A stretch of DNA of 64,000 nt from an uncultured Verrucomicrobiota bacterium (GCA_903869675.1 CAIQAB010000022.1:224178-288177), one strand, 5' to 3'; shown: positions 10,724 to 19,721, counted from the first letter of the stretch. Translations and numbers: made by a program. Notes: a model not told the origin generated them from the letters alone.

Positions 10724-12016
10724 GTGCTCCAGTCCCTGCTCATCGATTACAACGGTTTCTTCGCCTCCTGTGAACAACAGGAACGCCCCGAACTGCGCGG
10801 TCGGCCCGTCGCCGTCGTGCCCGTGCTGAGCGAAACCACCTCCTGCATCGCCGCTTCTTATGACGCCAAACGCGTCGGCATAAAGGTCGGCACCCCCGTA
10901 ACCGAGGCCCGCCGTCTTTGCCCGGGCATTGCCATCGTCGAGTCCCGCCCCGAGGTCTACCTGCGCCACCACCAAAACCTGCTCACCGCCGTCGAGACCT
11001 GCCTGCCCGTGACCGAAGTGTGGTCCATCGACGAGGTATGGTGTCGCCTCCCCCCGGGGATGCGAAGCCCCGACGCCGCCCGCGCCGTCGCCCAGAAAAT
11101 CAAACGCGCGATCACCCGCCTCGCCGGCGAATACCTGACCTGCTCCGTCGGCCTCGCGCCCAACGCCTGGCTGGCAAAGATCGCCTCCGACCTCGAAAAG
11201 CCCGACGGCCTCGTCGTCATCGAGCAAGACGAACTCCCCGAACGCCTCCACGCACTCGAACTGCGCGACCTGCCCGGTATCGGCGAAAACATGGAGCAAC
11301 GCCTGCGCGACGAAGGCGTCGATACCGTCGCAAAGCTCTGCGCCGCCTCCAGCCGTGATCTCCGCCGTATCTGGGGCAGCATTGAGGGCGAGCGCATGTG
11401 GCGCCGTCTCCGCGGCGAGGAAGTGCCGCTACCGCCCCGCCGCACCGGCTCCATCGGCCACGCCCAGATCCTCGGCCCCGAACTTCGCAACCCCGAAGGC
11501 GCCCGCGCCACCCTCCACCGCCTGCTGCAAAAGGCCGCCCTCCGCCTCCGCCACGGTCATCTCTACGCCGGCGGCCTCCACCTCGCCCTGAAATATCGCG
11601 GCGTCCGCTGGAGCGAAGCGGTCACCTTCGCCGACACCCAGGACACTCTGGAACTCATCCGCGTGCTCAACCTGCTCTGGGACCGCCGCCCCACCCGTCG
11701 CGTGGATCATTTTTCCGTAGGCGTCACCCTCTTCGCCCTCGTGCCCGAGGGCTCGCACACTGCGGCCCTGCCGGGCATCCTTGAGGCGCGCCCCGGCGAC
11801 GACGCCCGCCGCGCCGCGCTGAACGCCACCCTCGACCACATCAACAAAAAGCTGGGCAAACACTCCGTGGTCTACGGTGGCGCCCTCGGCGCCCTCGCCT
11901 ACGCCCCCATCCGCATCGCCTTCCAACGCATCCCCGACCTCGTGCTCGAAGAAGGCGAGCCCGACGGCGAACTCTTCCCCACCGCCGCAGAGCTCGCCTC
12001 CGCTCGACGCCTGTAA
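10724..12016 (+). CDS. Y-family DNA polymerase (DinB/UmuC-like)
   Basis: 430 aa from a GTG at 10724, chosen because a GGAG lies nine bases upstream; the frame is open to 10610, inside metH. Palm motifs: LLIDYNGFFASCEQQERPEL (first catalytic Asp) and VWSIDEVW (the SIDE motif with catalytic Asp-Glu). The thumb contains LRDLPGIGENMEQRLRDEG (helix-hairpin-helix), and a little-finger-like C-terminal domain follows. The usual SxDEAYLD is SIDEVWCR here and the first motif is DYNGFFAS rather than DMDAFFAS. This points to a divergent branch of the family, probably error-prone lesion bypass. It follows metH by 37 bp on the same strand and may be co-transcribed. No beta-clamp motif was securely identified. 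Confidence 0.88.
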   Translation: MLQSLLIDYNGFFASCEQQERPELRGRPVAVVPVLSETTSCIAASYDAKRVGIKVGTPVTEARRLCPGIAIVESRPEVYLRHHQNLLTAVETCLPVTEVWSIDEVWCRLPPGMRSPDAARAVAQKIKRAITRLAGEYLTCSVGLAPNAWLAKIASDLEKPDGLVVIEQDELPERLHALELRDLPGIGENMEQRLRDEGVDTVAKLCAASSRDLRRIWGSIEGERMWRRLRGEEVPLPPRRTGSIGHAQILGPELRNPEGARATLHRLLQKAALRLRHGHLYAGGLHLALKYRGVRWSEAVTFADTQDTLELIRVLNLLWDRRPTRRVDHFSVGVTLFALVPEGSHTAALPGILEARPGDDARRAALNATLDHINKKLGKHSVVYGGALGALAYAPIRIAFQRIPDLVLEEGEPDGELFPTAAELASARRL

Positions 12017-12056
12017 CGCCCGGCTAAAACGCCAGATCCGGCACCTTCCCCGCAGC

Positions 12057-12422
12057 CTAGTCGCTGGAGTCCACCTGATAAACGCCCGTGTAACCGGAAC
12101 TGTAAAGCCGCGCCCCACCGAGTTCGGCCAGCGTCGCGAAATGCGCGTCGCGTCCATAAAGCCTCATCCCCCGCGCCCGCCACGCCAGCGCCTTCGCCGC
12201 GTCCCAATCCGATTCAACGCACGGCACGTAGGGTATGCAGGCGAAAAAAGTCTCCAGCGGCCTCCGCTCCGCCATCCTCGATCCACCCAAGACCCCCAAC
12301 CACACCGGCGAACACCACGCCGCCTCGTGTTCGTCCAGCAAGGCGCGCAAGGCCACCTTGGTCGCGAGGTCACCCTGCCGTCGCGCCGCCTCGATCCATA
12401 TGGACGAATCCACCATTACCAT
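12057..12422 (-). pseudogene. VapC-like PIN-domain toxin, probably inactivated
   Basis: 121 codons from the ATG at 12422 (MVMVDSSIWIEAARRQGDL), the VapC N-terminus with the first catalytic Asp. The normal motif Glu (usually in ...EVLxG) appears as Gly in VWLGVLGG. After WRARGMRL the chain jumps directly to YGRDAHFATLAELGG. The stretch that normally carries the third acidic residue in a D-x-LIA segment (about 20 residues) is absent. Two of the four metal-binding acids are therefore lost. The reading frame is unbroken, so this may still be expressed, but nuclease activity is unlikely. It follows a nonsense-mutated antitoxin gene by 13 bp, the normal VapB-VapC order. Confidence is high for family and moderate for inactivity. 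Confidence 0.7.
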
Positions 12423-12435
12423 GGCTATACTCCGG

Positions 12436-12639
12436 TCAGAAACCCTGTTTCTCGATCTGCGCCGGCGCCGTCGGATAATCGAAGGCACCTTCCATCGGCA
12501 GACGTCCAAACTCCCGTGCCTTTTTGCGCTTTAGGAACTCATCCACCGCCTAGGCCACGGCCGTGCCCTTCTTGCGTTCGTCGGTTGCCGCCAGCAGCGC
12601 ATCCAAGGTGCGATCATCGAGTCCTGCGGTTACTTTCAT
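12436..12639 (-). pseudogene. VapB-like antitoxin with an in-frame amber stop
   Basis: From the ATG at 12639 the frame reads MKVTAGLDDRTLDALLAATD, then ERKKGTAVA, a TAG at 12550-12552 (codon 30), then AVDEFLKRKKAREFGRLPME and a natural TGA at 12436-12438. Reading through the TAG gives a 67-residue protein with the make-up of a short ribbon-helix-helix-type antitoxin, so the TAG looks like a single-base change from GAG. The order and spacing relative to the PIN-domain gene are those of a VapBC operon. With the lesions in the partner, the module appears dead. Confidence 0.65.
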
Positions 12640-12683
12640 ACCTAAACCAAAACATACCCCTTAAATTTCGGTTTTAATCCAAC

Positions 12684-13445
12684 CTAAGCATGGCTTAAGG
12701 CCTCAAAACGCCCCTCTAAGCCCAGCATCCGCAGGGCTTTTTCCAGACAATCGCGCAAGACCGAGGGTGCATGGGTGTTTTGCTCGGCATGGTTGTCGAT
12801 GGCGTTGGCCGCTCCTTTGATAGCGATAAACCGCAGACCAGGAGCGTCCGGAATCAACCGGCAGAGCGCGTAAAACTGCCCCACCTCCATATCCACCATA
12901 TCCATCTCGACCGATAACCGCTCATAATCTCCGCGCACTCCGGCGAGACGATGCCGGTAATCACCCGGGGCCAGCGCCGGAGAAAAACCATAGTAAAAAT
13001 CGGACGAAACGATGGATGCACTGGGGCCTTCCGGAAACTCCGGCCACACGGGCCGCAAAGCCCGGTCGCCACACTCGCGATCCAGTCCCGTCCCCGCCAC
13101 CCGAGCCTCCCGGATAGGATAAGCAACCCCAAGGGGTAATCCATCCGCGCGCAGACGGCCCGCCGTGCCGACCAAGACGATACGCTCGACCCGGCCCGTG
13201 GTCAGCAGTTCGTAAAGAAGGGGCTCCAGTGCGCCGGTGCCGATGGCCGATAGCACCACCGTGACCGAAGGGAGCGTCCAGACCGTGTAAGAGCGAAACT
13301 CCGACACCGGTGCGCCCGCCGGAAATCCCAATTCGCCGAGGGCATCGAGCAGGGCCACTTTGTCTTCACCGCAGCAAAGGATGACCTCGGGCCGGATCTG
13401 GGCCGGGTGGATTTGGGCATTGGGACTGGCCTCGGTAATGGGCAT
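12684..13445 (-). CDS. Nucleoside phosphorylase-like protein (PNP_UDP family)
   Basis: 253 aa from the ATG at 13445 (MPITEASPNAQIHPAQ). The frame extends to 13598, but that part overlaps the neighbouring gene. Features of the purine/uridine phosphorylase and MTA/SAH nucleosidase fold: SAIGTGALEPLLYELLTTG, IVLVGTAGRL (substrate phosphate/nucleobase loop), and SVEMDMVDMEVGQFYALC, whose Met-Glu region resembles the ribose-binding EMExA motif. IAIKGAANAIDNHAEQN near the end resembles the family's usual S-D segment but lacks the Asp. It probably acts on a nucleoside or a related N-glycoside; substrate not assignable. It lies 53 bp downstream of a phosphatase gene on the same strand. Confidence 0.72.
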   Translation of the reverse strand: MPITEASPNAQIHPAQIRPEVILCCGEDKVALLDALGELGFPAGAPVSEFRSYTVWTLPSVTVVLSAIGTGALEPLLYELLTTGRVERIVLVGTAGRLRADGLPLGVAYPIREARVAGTGLDRECGDRALRPVWPEFPEGPSASIVSSDFYYGFSPALAPGDYRHRLAGVRGDYERLSVEMDMVDMEVGQFYALCRLIPDAPGLRFIAIKGAANAIDNHAEQNTHAPSVLRDCLEKALRMLGLEGRFEALSHA

Positions 13446-13498
13446 GGCCTGAGCCAAAGCCCCAGTTGGCCGGACGCCAAACTCGAACGCTCCAAGAC

Positions 13499-14227
13499 CT
13501 ACTCGCGCCGCAGCAAGCGATCCACCAGAAGGTCGAACACCACGCGCGAGGAGAAACTGGCCTCCAAGGCGTCGCGATTCATCACGTTTTCCGTCCAATA
13601 AAGCAGATCGTGTTCAGGATGCGCCCGAAGGTAGTCTCGCGCCTGCACAAAGTAGTGATCGATGAGGCCGGTGCGCCCAAGCTTGAAGTGCAGAAAAGGC
13701 CAAAACCGCAGTTGGCGCGCCGCCCGCTCCAGCGGCATACCCTGACGCCAGTGTAACACCAAAGCAGACATCAGCCCGGCCCGGTCAGCGCCGCTTTTAC
13801 AGTGGATCAACAGCGGGCCCTTGGCCGCGCTCAACAAATCGTGCGCCGCCCGCACCGCCTCCGGTCGGGGCACACCCCGTGAATCCAGCCCGAAATGGAT
13901 CAATTCCACCCCTTGCTCGGCGCACAAATGAACCTCTAAAGCCAGCAACCGGCACTTCCGCACCGGCCCCCGGAGATTGATTACCGTGCGAATCCCGTGC
14001 CGGGCAAACATGCGCCGGAGTTGGGGCGGTGTTAACTGACCGGATCGATACACCCCGTCCGCCACCCGATGCACGTTGCCATAAAACTCCCGCCACAACG
14101 ACCAATGCCGGTAAGTTGACTCCCAATAAAGACGCCGCCTCGCCTCGGGGGTTGAAGCATCATGATCCGATACCAGCACGCCCCGGCCACTGGCTGGCAA
14201 AGACGAGGGACGCGCGGGAGGATTCAT
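13499..14227 (-). CDS. Dual-specificity/tyrosine phosphatase family protein
   Basis: 242 aa from the ATG at 14227 (MNPPARPSSLP). A GTG at 14308 would add 27 residues and cannot be excluded. The active-site signature LLIHCKSGADRAGLMSALV is an exact HCx5R P-loop. Upstream is the DSP-type strand GIRTVINLRG and a general-acid region around FGLDSRGVPR. The N-terminal GNVHRVADGVYRSGQLTPPQL is typical of bacterial DSP-PTPases that act on phospholipids or phosphoproteins (SiwA/DSP family). No membrane segment or signal peptide is evident, so it is probably cytoplasmic. Its substrate is unknown. Likely co-transcribed with the phosphorylase-like gene that follows. Confidence 0.85.
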   Translation of the reverse strand: MNPPARPSSLPASGRGVLVSDHDASTPEARRRLYWESTYRHWSLWREFYGNVHRVADGVYRSGQLTPPQLRRMFARHGIRTVINLRGPVRKCRLLALEVHLCAEQGVELIHFGLDSRGVPRPEAVRAAHDLLSAAKGPLLIHCKSGADRAGLMSALVLHWRQGMPLERAARQLRFWPFLHFKLGRTGLIDHYFVQARDYLRAHPEHDLLYWTENVMNRDALEASFSSRVVFDLLVDRLLRRE

Positions 14228-14512
14228 CGCAACCACAGAGAGTTCCCGCCCGCTCGCCGCCAAGCGCAAAGCCGCCGCCGCAGTTTCCTTGATCGCAGCT
14301 TCAAGCACATCGTCGGTTGTGACCTTACCTTCCTTGGTAACATCGTGATCCGTTCCGTGTTCATCCAGAGCTTAGGACTGGTGACTAAAACAGCTATCAC
14401 TTGATCCGGCCTTTCGCTGAATTTTAGATGCCACCCTTTTCATATTCTGCCCGCCCTCCTTCCGCCGCTGTTTTCCTCGCCCCTCAAGCCGGTTCCTGCG
14501 GGCATAGAACCC

Positions 14513-15226
14513 ATGACCGCCAAGTCCGCCCCGCTCGCCCTCGGTTTCGATGCCGACGATACCCTCTGGCACAACGAGGGCCTCTTCTCCGCTGCCCACG
14601 CAAAGTTCCACGCTCTCCTCGCCGCCTACCACGACGCCGCCACCGTGGATCGCGCCCTCTATGCCACCGAGTTGCGCAACCTCCCCCTCTACGGCTACGG
14701 CGCCAAGGGCTTCACTCTCTCCGCCATCGAGACCGCCATCGAGTTGACCGCCGGCCGCGTTTCGCCCGCCGAACTCCGCGAACTCATCGCCCTCGGGCGC
14801 GACATCCTCGCCCACCCCGTCGAACTGCTCGACGCCGTGCCCGACGTCCTCGCCGGCCTCGCCGCCTACGGGCACCGCATGATCCTCATCACCAAGGGCG
14901 ACCTCCAGCACCAGGAGCGCAAAATCACCGAATCCGGCCTCGCCCCCCACTTCCTCGCGACCGAGGTCGTATCGGAAAAAGACGACGCCACCTACCGCCG
15001 CGTGCTGGCCCGCCACGGCATCGACCCGACACGTTTTCTGATGATCGGCAACTCCCTGAAATCCGATATCGCCCCCATCCTGCGTCTCGGCGGCCTCGCC
15101 GCCCACATTCCCTATCCGCTTACCTGGGAACACGAACGTCTCGCCACCCCGCCCGAGGCCCCCGGCCGTTTTTTCACCCTGGCCTCTCTGCACGAATTGC
15201 CCGGCCTCGTCGCCACTCTCGTGTAA
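14513..15226 (+). CDS. HAD-superfamily hydrolase
   Basis: 237 aa starting MTAKSAPLALGFDADDTLWH. HAD motifs are complete: I, GFDADDTLW (nucleophile and acid/base Asp); II, MILITKGD; III, the Lys in VVSEKDDATYRRVL; IV, FLMIGNSLKSDIAPIL. An all-helical cap lies between motifs I and II (residues about 20-100), as in type I phosphatases of the phosphoglycolate/5'-nucleotidase type. Probably a small-molecule phosphatase in the cytoplasm. It stands alone, divergent from the phosphatase gene and convergent with the metzincin gene. Confidence 0.88.
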   Translation: MTAKSAPLALGFDADDTLWHNEGLFSAAHAKFHALLAAYHDAATVDRALYATELRNLPLYGYGAKGFTLSAIETAIELTAGRVSPAELRELIALGRDILAHPVELLDAVPDVLAGLAAYGHRMILITKGDLQHQERKITESGLAPHFLATEVVSEKDDATYRRVLARHGIDPTRFLMIGNSLKSDIAPILRLGGLAAHIPYPLTWEHERLATPPEAPGRFFTLASLHELPGLVATLV

Positions 15227-15253
15227 AGGCGGCACCCAGAATGGCCGGCTCGA

Positions 15254-18200
15254 TCAAGGGGCCAGCTCGCTTACACTGATACGCAGGAAACGACGTGGAT
15301 GATCGGCATCAGCCGTTAAACTGTCGCGCACTTCGACCGAGCGCAGATCACCATTGCCGGTCTCCAAGGCGCTCGCGCCCGAGACAAGCACCACGAAGGG
15401 CGCGCCGCCCGAACTGCGCGCGAGATCAATCCAAGGACCCGCCGGCGAATCTGCGCCTTGCACCGTCGCCACCACATCGGTGGCCGTAGCCCGGCGCGGA
15501 AAAACGAGACTCAGGCGCCCGTCAGCGAGTTGAGTTGCGGCAGGGACAGAACCGGCCAAGGCGGGATCGGAGCCAAGGAGATATTCGAGACCGTTTTTCA
15601 AACCGTCTCCATCCGGATCAGCGTCAAACGCGGCAACGGAAGACACGCCTGCCTGGGCGAGAAGCGCGGTGCCGCGCCAGACGGCATACGGCCGCGGCGT
15701 CCACTGCACCATTACACCCGCGGAGGACTGCACGAGAGAGAATGCACCGTAGGCCGCCGCGGCGCGTCCAAGGGAATCATTACTCACCGCGCCAAGCGTA
15801 AACGCCCCCGTCTGCGCATTCGAAGCAAGCGCGATCCAGGAACGCGGCTGCGTCCAAAACACGCCAAAGCAATCTGTGGTCGAACCGGACTCAGCCAGAC
15901 TCAAATCAAGCAGCGCTCCGGGAGAGACTGTGACTGCCGAAGTCGCTGCGACGACGCGACCGGTCGACGCGAGGTCGGCCGTGTTCCCCTGCAAAGTCCA
16001 GCGCAGGCGCGAGGTCGAGGCGTAGACGAGGGCGCCGGTAAAGGCCTGCGCGCCCGCGGGCGAGCCCGGCGCATGGAGACCTGAAATCGTGGCCGGCGCG
16101 GCGATGCTGCCCAGTCCAGACAGCGTCGTGCCCATGCCGATCGCCAGCGTTCCAGCGGAAAGACTCCCGGTCGAGGCCAGGCGCAGCGTGCCTGCCGAGA
16201 TCGTAGTCGCGCCGGTGTGCGCTGCCGCCGACGAAAGCAGAAGCGCGCCCGTGCCGGTCTTCGTGAGGCCCAACGTGGCGCCACCATTGGCCACTCCGCC
16301 GGCAAGGTCGAAGTCGCCCGCGCCTTGAAACGATAAGGTCCGCGTGCCGGTCGCCGTTGCGGTGATGTTGCCAGTGAACCGCAAAGTGCCGGCGTCGGAT
16401 TGGAACAGATAAACGCTGCCGCCCACATCGATGGTGATACCGCCGAGGCTGTTCACGCCGGTGATGTTTTGCACCGAAACACTCGACGTCGTGCGACCGC
16501 TCAGGTTGATCCGCTGGGTCTGGGTGATGGAGCCGGAGGTGCCGTCGAGCTGAAGCGTGGATACGCCGGCGTTGTTATTGCGAATATACAGCGGCGAGCG
16601 CGCATTGATCAGCGCTTGGGGATGCGCGATGCGCAGCACGCCGCTGGTTCCGCTGGTGACCGAGGTGTCGGCATAGACCATGCCCTGAAAGGCGGGGTTG
16701 GCACCAGCGAGGATGAGCGTGCCCGAACCGGACTTGGTGAGGCTGCCAACATAAGCCCCGCCGCTAGGCGCAGGCGTGGAAATCGGGCTGGTTACCGTAA
16801 GCGTGCCATTCGCGACATTAAAGACGCCGCCGCTCACATCGAGCAGGACGCCGCGCGTCGCCTCGTCGAGCGCCATCGTGGCGCTGGTGGTGAGCGTGCC
16901 GCGGTTGAGCGTCAGTTGGTCGGACACGACGGAAACGGGCGCGGCACCGAGACGAGCCTTGGCATCAATGGAGAGTGCACCGGGTGAGCCGTTGCCCACG
17001 TAGGTTTTACCAGTGAACGCGCTATTCGTGCCGGTGAGCGTGGTCGTGTTGCCCAGATACGTGATCGGACCGGAGCCAGAAAGCGCAGCCGAGAGCGTGA
17101 GGCCACTCGCTACGTTGTTAAAGACGCCACCCGAAGCCGTGGAGGAAACGCCACCCGCCAGTGTATAAGCTGAAGCTCCGTTGGCGACCGTGCCGGCATT
17201 GAGCACGAGGCTGTTCACCGTTATGACGCCCGCGGCAGGACCTGCATAGAGCAGGCGTCCACCGGAGAGACGGAGGGAGGCGCCGCCAAAAGTATACGAT
17301 GACCCGCTGGACGGAGTGCGCAGGGTTTGCACAAAAGTCTCATAGTTCTGCGTGCTAGCAGGCGCAGTCGCCACGCTCCAAGATCCGGCAGCATTGAAAG
17401 AAGTGACCCCGGCGGCGTCAGACGAGGCCAGCGTAATCTGGGCCGGCGCGACGTAGGCCGGTCCCAAGCGATAGTTGGCCAAGACCTCGGCCCGCGTCAG
17501 GGCCACATCACTGATGCGCACCTCGGAGTAGTCGACGCGCGCCATGGCATCGGCGCTCCAAAGCGAACGCCCCAACCAGTTGTTCACGTCCTCGATTGAG
17601 GAAAGCGGGTAGCTCACATCCAAGTAGGCCACCGGATCACCATCGCGATACCACTCCCAGCGACCGCCAGTCGTGGCGAAATCACCCGTGCCGCGCGTGT
17701 AGGTGATCGCATAGTGGTGCTGCACACCCGAGACCGTGGGCAGGCCGGAATCAAGTGTAGCCGCGGCCCCGTCGAGTTTGGCCTCGAAACGCTGGGTATT
17801 GAGGTCGGTGCCGACCGCGGCACTCAGCATTATGCCGTCCGATGATTGCGTGGCATCCGGAGCGGCGGTGCCGGCCGTCCCGGTGTATTCCCCCGCCACA
17901 CCCAACCCGTCGCCGGCCTGAACCGGGCGGCCAAACTCTAGGATGCGGGCGTAGTTGCCGGCCGCGAGCGGGGTAGCCCATAACTCGATCGTCACGCTGG
18001 TGCGCGTAGAAATGAGCCCGTTGGGCAAATCGATATAGGCAGCGATGGAGTTGGCCGCGACGTTGCCCGTCGTGCCGCCAGGTATACGCAGCGCCGAACC
18101 GGTAAACGTGGCGCCGACGCCTCGAACCGTAGCGGGGGCGGCGCCGATCTGGTCGGCAATCACCGTGCCGGCCGGCGCCGACGCCGCAGTCTGGTTAAAC

Positions 18201-19003
18201 AACCAGCGCCGCACGACGTTTCCAAGCCGTGGACCGGTGACCATGCGCTCGCGCCTGTCCGCCACCGCCTGCGCATTGGCCGATGAATTATCACCCCCGT
18301 TCAGGAGTGCACCCTGACTGCAATTATCGCCCGTGCCGCGAAGGAGAACGCTGTTATAAACGATGTTTGGATTAGTGTAATAGTAAGGCGGCGCCGCGCC
18401 TCCGCCGCAGTAGTTATGCAGCATCACGGTCTTGGGATTAAGCACGCCATCGGAGTGCGAACGCCCGTAGTTGTGTCCGCCGGTCTCATGCGCAAACACG
18501 GCAGACCACACCGCTCCCGGATTGTATGAGGAATACATTCCGGGTTGCTGGGCCACTGCCGCGATACTGGAGCTATCGCTGCTTTGCACGATGTAGGTGA
18601 CCAGATCGGCACCGAGCGAGGAGCCGAAGCTCACCACATCCGACACCCGCGAATCATTGCCTGAAAGCCAGCCGACGATGCCGCCCGTAGTGGTCCAGTT
18701 TACCGGATCATTGAGCGACTTAATGAAACCCACGATCCGCATGGCCGCGCCGGTCCCACTGATTTCGTTTATGCGATTGTTTCCCGCGACGGCGTTTGCG
18801 AGCAACACCTCGACGTTGTCGTCGCCGCCGACGCTGGTGGCGTAACTCGGAGCGTAACCGACGGCGAGGTCAGCCTCGATGACAGATTGCAAGGGTGCGG
18901 CGCGGAGTCCGGTCAGCATCCCCAAAGCCCCCAGAGCCGGGAAAAGAAAGAAACGAAAACAGGAATTTGAGAAGGATGCGGGACTAAGGGTCGATGGGGA
19001 CAT
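15254..19003 (-). CDS. Secreted metzincin metalloprotease with LamG and autotransporter-type beta repeats
   Basis: 1249 aa from the ATG at 19003 (MSPSTLSPASFSNSCFRFFL), chosen because a hydrophobic signal region follows, ending near LRAAPLQ. Residues about 40-260 form a reprolysin-like metzincin. The zinc site AHETGGHNYGRSH begins at residue 171 and satisfies HExxHxxGxxH fully. A LamG/concanavalin-type segment follows (about 270-510: SVTIELWATPLAAGNYARIL). Then come glycine/serine/threonine-rich beta repeats (about 530-1020) with the PATR-type motif LTKSGSGTLILAGANPAFQG and LTKTGTGALLLSSAAAHTG. Near the end is DPDGDGLKNGLEYLLGSDP, a calcium-binding-like segment common at the C-terminus of verrucomicrobial secreted proteins. 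No PEP-CTERM tail or autotransporter barrel is seen. Likely an extracellular protease; the target is unknown. It lies 13 bp after a probable prodomain protein. Confidence 0.85.
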   Translation of the reverse strand: MSPSTLSPASFSNSCFRFFLFPALGALGMLTGLRAAPLQSVIEADLAVGYAPSYATSVGGDDNVEVLLANAVAGNNRINEISGTGAAMRIVGFIKSLNDPVNWTTTGGIVGWLSGNDSRVSDVVSFGSSLGADLVTYIVQSSDSSSIAAVAQQPGMYSSYNPGAVWSAVFAHETGGHNYGRSHSDGVLNPKTVMLHNYCGGGAAPPYYYTNPNIVYNSVLLRGTGDNCSQGALLNGGDNSSANAQAVADRRERMVTGPRLGNVVRRWLFNQTAASAPAGTVIADQIGAAPATVRGVGATFTGSALRIPGGTTGNVAANSIAAYIDLPNGLISTRTSVTIELWATPLAAGNYARILEFGRPVQAGDGLGVAGEYTGTAGTAAPDATQSSDGIMLSAAVGTDLNTQRFEAKLDGAAATLDSGLPTVSGVQHHYAITYTRGTGDFATTGGRWEWYRDGDPVAYLDVSYPLSSIEDVNNWLGRSLWSADAMARVDYSEVRISDVALTRAEVLANYRLGPAYVAPAQITLASSDAAGVTSFNAAGSWSVATAPASTQNYETFVQTLRTPSSGSSYTFGGASLRLSGGRLLYAGPAAGVITVNSLVLNAGTVANGASAYTLAGGVSSTASGGVFNNVASGLTLSAALSGSGPITYLGNTTTLTGTNSAFTGKTYVGNGSPGALSIDAKARLGAAPVSVVSDQLTLNRGTLTTSATMALDEATRGVLLDVSGGVFNVANGTLTVTSPISTPAPSGGAYVGSLTKSGSGTLILAGANPAFQGMVYADTSVTSGTSGVLRIAHPQALINARSPLYIRNNNAGVSTLQLDGTSGSITQTQRINLSGRTTSSVSVQNITGVNSLGGITIDVGGSVYLFQSDAGTLRFTGNITATATGTRTLSFQGAGDFDLAGGVANGGATLGLTKTGTGALLLSSAAAHTGATTISAGTLRLASTGSLSAGTLAIGMGTTLSGLGSIAAPATISGLHAPGSPAGAQAFTGALVYASTSRLRWTLQGNTADLASTGRVVAATSAVTVSPGALLDLSLAESGSTTDCFGVFWTQPRSWIALASNAQTGAFTLGAVSNDSLGRAAAAYGAFSLVQSSAGVMVQWTPRPYAVWRGTALLAQAGVSSVAAFDADPDGDGLKNGLEYLLGSDPALAGSVPAATQLADGRLSLVFPRRATATDVVATVQGADSPAGPWIDLARSSGGAPFVVLVSGASALETGNGDLRSVEVRDSLTADADHPRRFLRISVSELAP

Positions 19004-19016
19004 GACGGATGATATT

Positions 19017-19721
19017 TTACGGGGTGCCGCAGCGACCCACGACGTAGGTCTCGGGATCAATACGTTTGACGACCACCTCGGCGGGTTCGCGCGGATCAGC
19101 CTGCAGATAAAGTCCATCCTCCGGCGACAACACGGTGAAAGCCTCACGACCGCCCTTGAAGGCCAGCGTGACCATGGATCGCTCTCTTCCGAATAGGCGG
19201 CCATGCAACGTGCCGCGCAGGCCTGATGGCGCCAAATCGGTGCCGGTCAAATCGACCGCGAGTTCGCGCCCGTCCAGCGCCGGCAGAATGATTCGGCGCA
19301 ACTCCTCGCCGGTCGCACGTGCAGCCTCAATCTGGGCCGCGACCGTCACCTTCCGATACACCAGCTGACGCTCGATTATACGGTCGTTCTCTTCCACCAA
19401 TCGATGAAACTCGGCCGGATTGTGAGCGATGGCGTGCATCACCTCCGGATCAAAGCCATCGCCACTCGTCCACTCGTGACGCTCGGTGGCCTTTGCCACT
19501 GGCAAGGGCCTCAGCGCCGTCTTTTCCGGAAATACCAGCCCATCACCGACTGCCGCCGCATCGACCGCCGCGTTGGACGTTTCGGCGACGAGAGACTTTG
19601 CTTCGGTCCGCGTCTCGCGGGAAACTGGATTCGTGGTGCGCCGTAGCAACAAAGGTGCAAGCAGCAATACGGAGAGTCCTGCCAAAACCAAAGCAGACTG
19701 CGGCAAGGGGAGCTTTTTCAT
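19017..19721 (-). CDS. Secreted protein upstream of metzincin, possible in-trans prodomain with cysteine-switch-like C-terminus
   Basis: 234 aa, starting MKKLPLPQSALVLAGLSVLL, a signal peptide or N-terminal membrane anchor. A helical middle part (AEFHRLVEENDRIIERQLVY...) is followed by a beta-rich half with DGRELAVDLTGTDLAPSGLR and REAFTVLSPEDGLYLQADPR. It ends VVGRCGTP. The only cysteines of the mature protein lie in this region, and RCGTP resembles the PRCGVPD cysteine switch that blocks zinc in matrixin zymogens. The stop is 13 bp before the metzincin start, so the two are probably one transcript. I infer a prodomain or inhibitor encoded separately from its protease. An alternative is an ancestral single gene later split; both parts now have their own export signals. 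Confidence 0.6.
   Translation of the reverse strand: MKKLPLPQSALVLAGLSVLLLAPLLLRRTTNPVSRETRTEAKSLVAETSNAAVDAAAVGDGLVFPEKTALRPLPVAKATERHEWTSGDGFDPEVMHAIAHNPAEFHRLVEENDRIIERQLVYRKVTVAAQIEAARATGEELRRIILPALDGRELAVDLTGTDLAPSGLRGTLHGRLFGRERSMVTLAFKGGREAFTVLSPEDGLYLQADPREPAEVVVKRIDPETYVVGRCGTP

Noticed and set aside
12550..12552. Recoding of the in-frame TAG in the antitoxin gene
   Set aside because: TAG is not a selenocysteine codon, and there is no sign of pyrrolysine machinery; a nonsense mutation is simpler.
15458..16084. Plus-strand ORF of 208 codons opposite the metzincin repeats
   Set aside because: Arg-rich, no domain, fully antisense to a gene with clear repeats.
17015..17170. Possible extra domain or frameshift within the metzincin repeats
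   Set aside because: The frame is continuous and the change is only a shift between low-complexity beta repeats.
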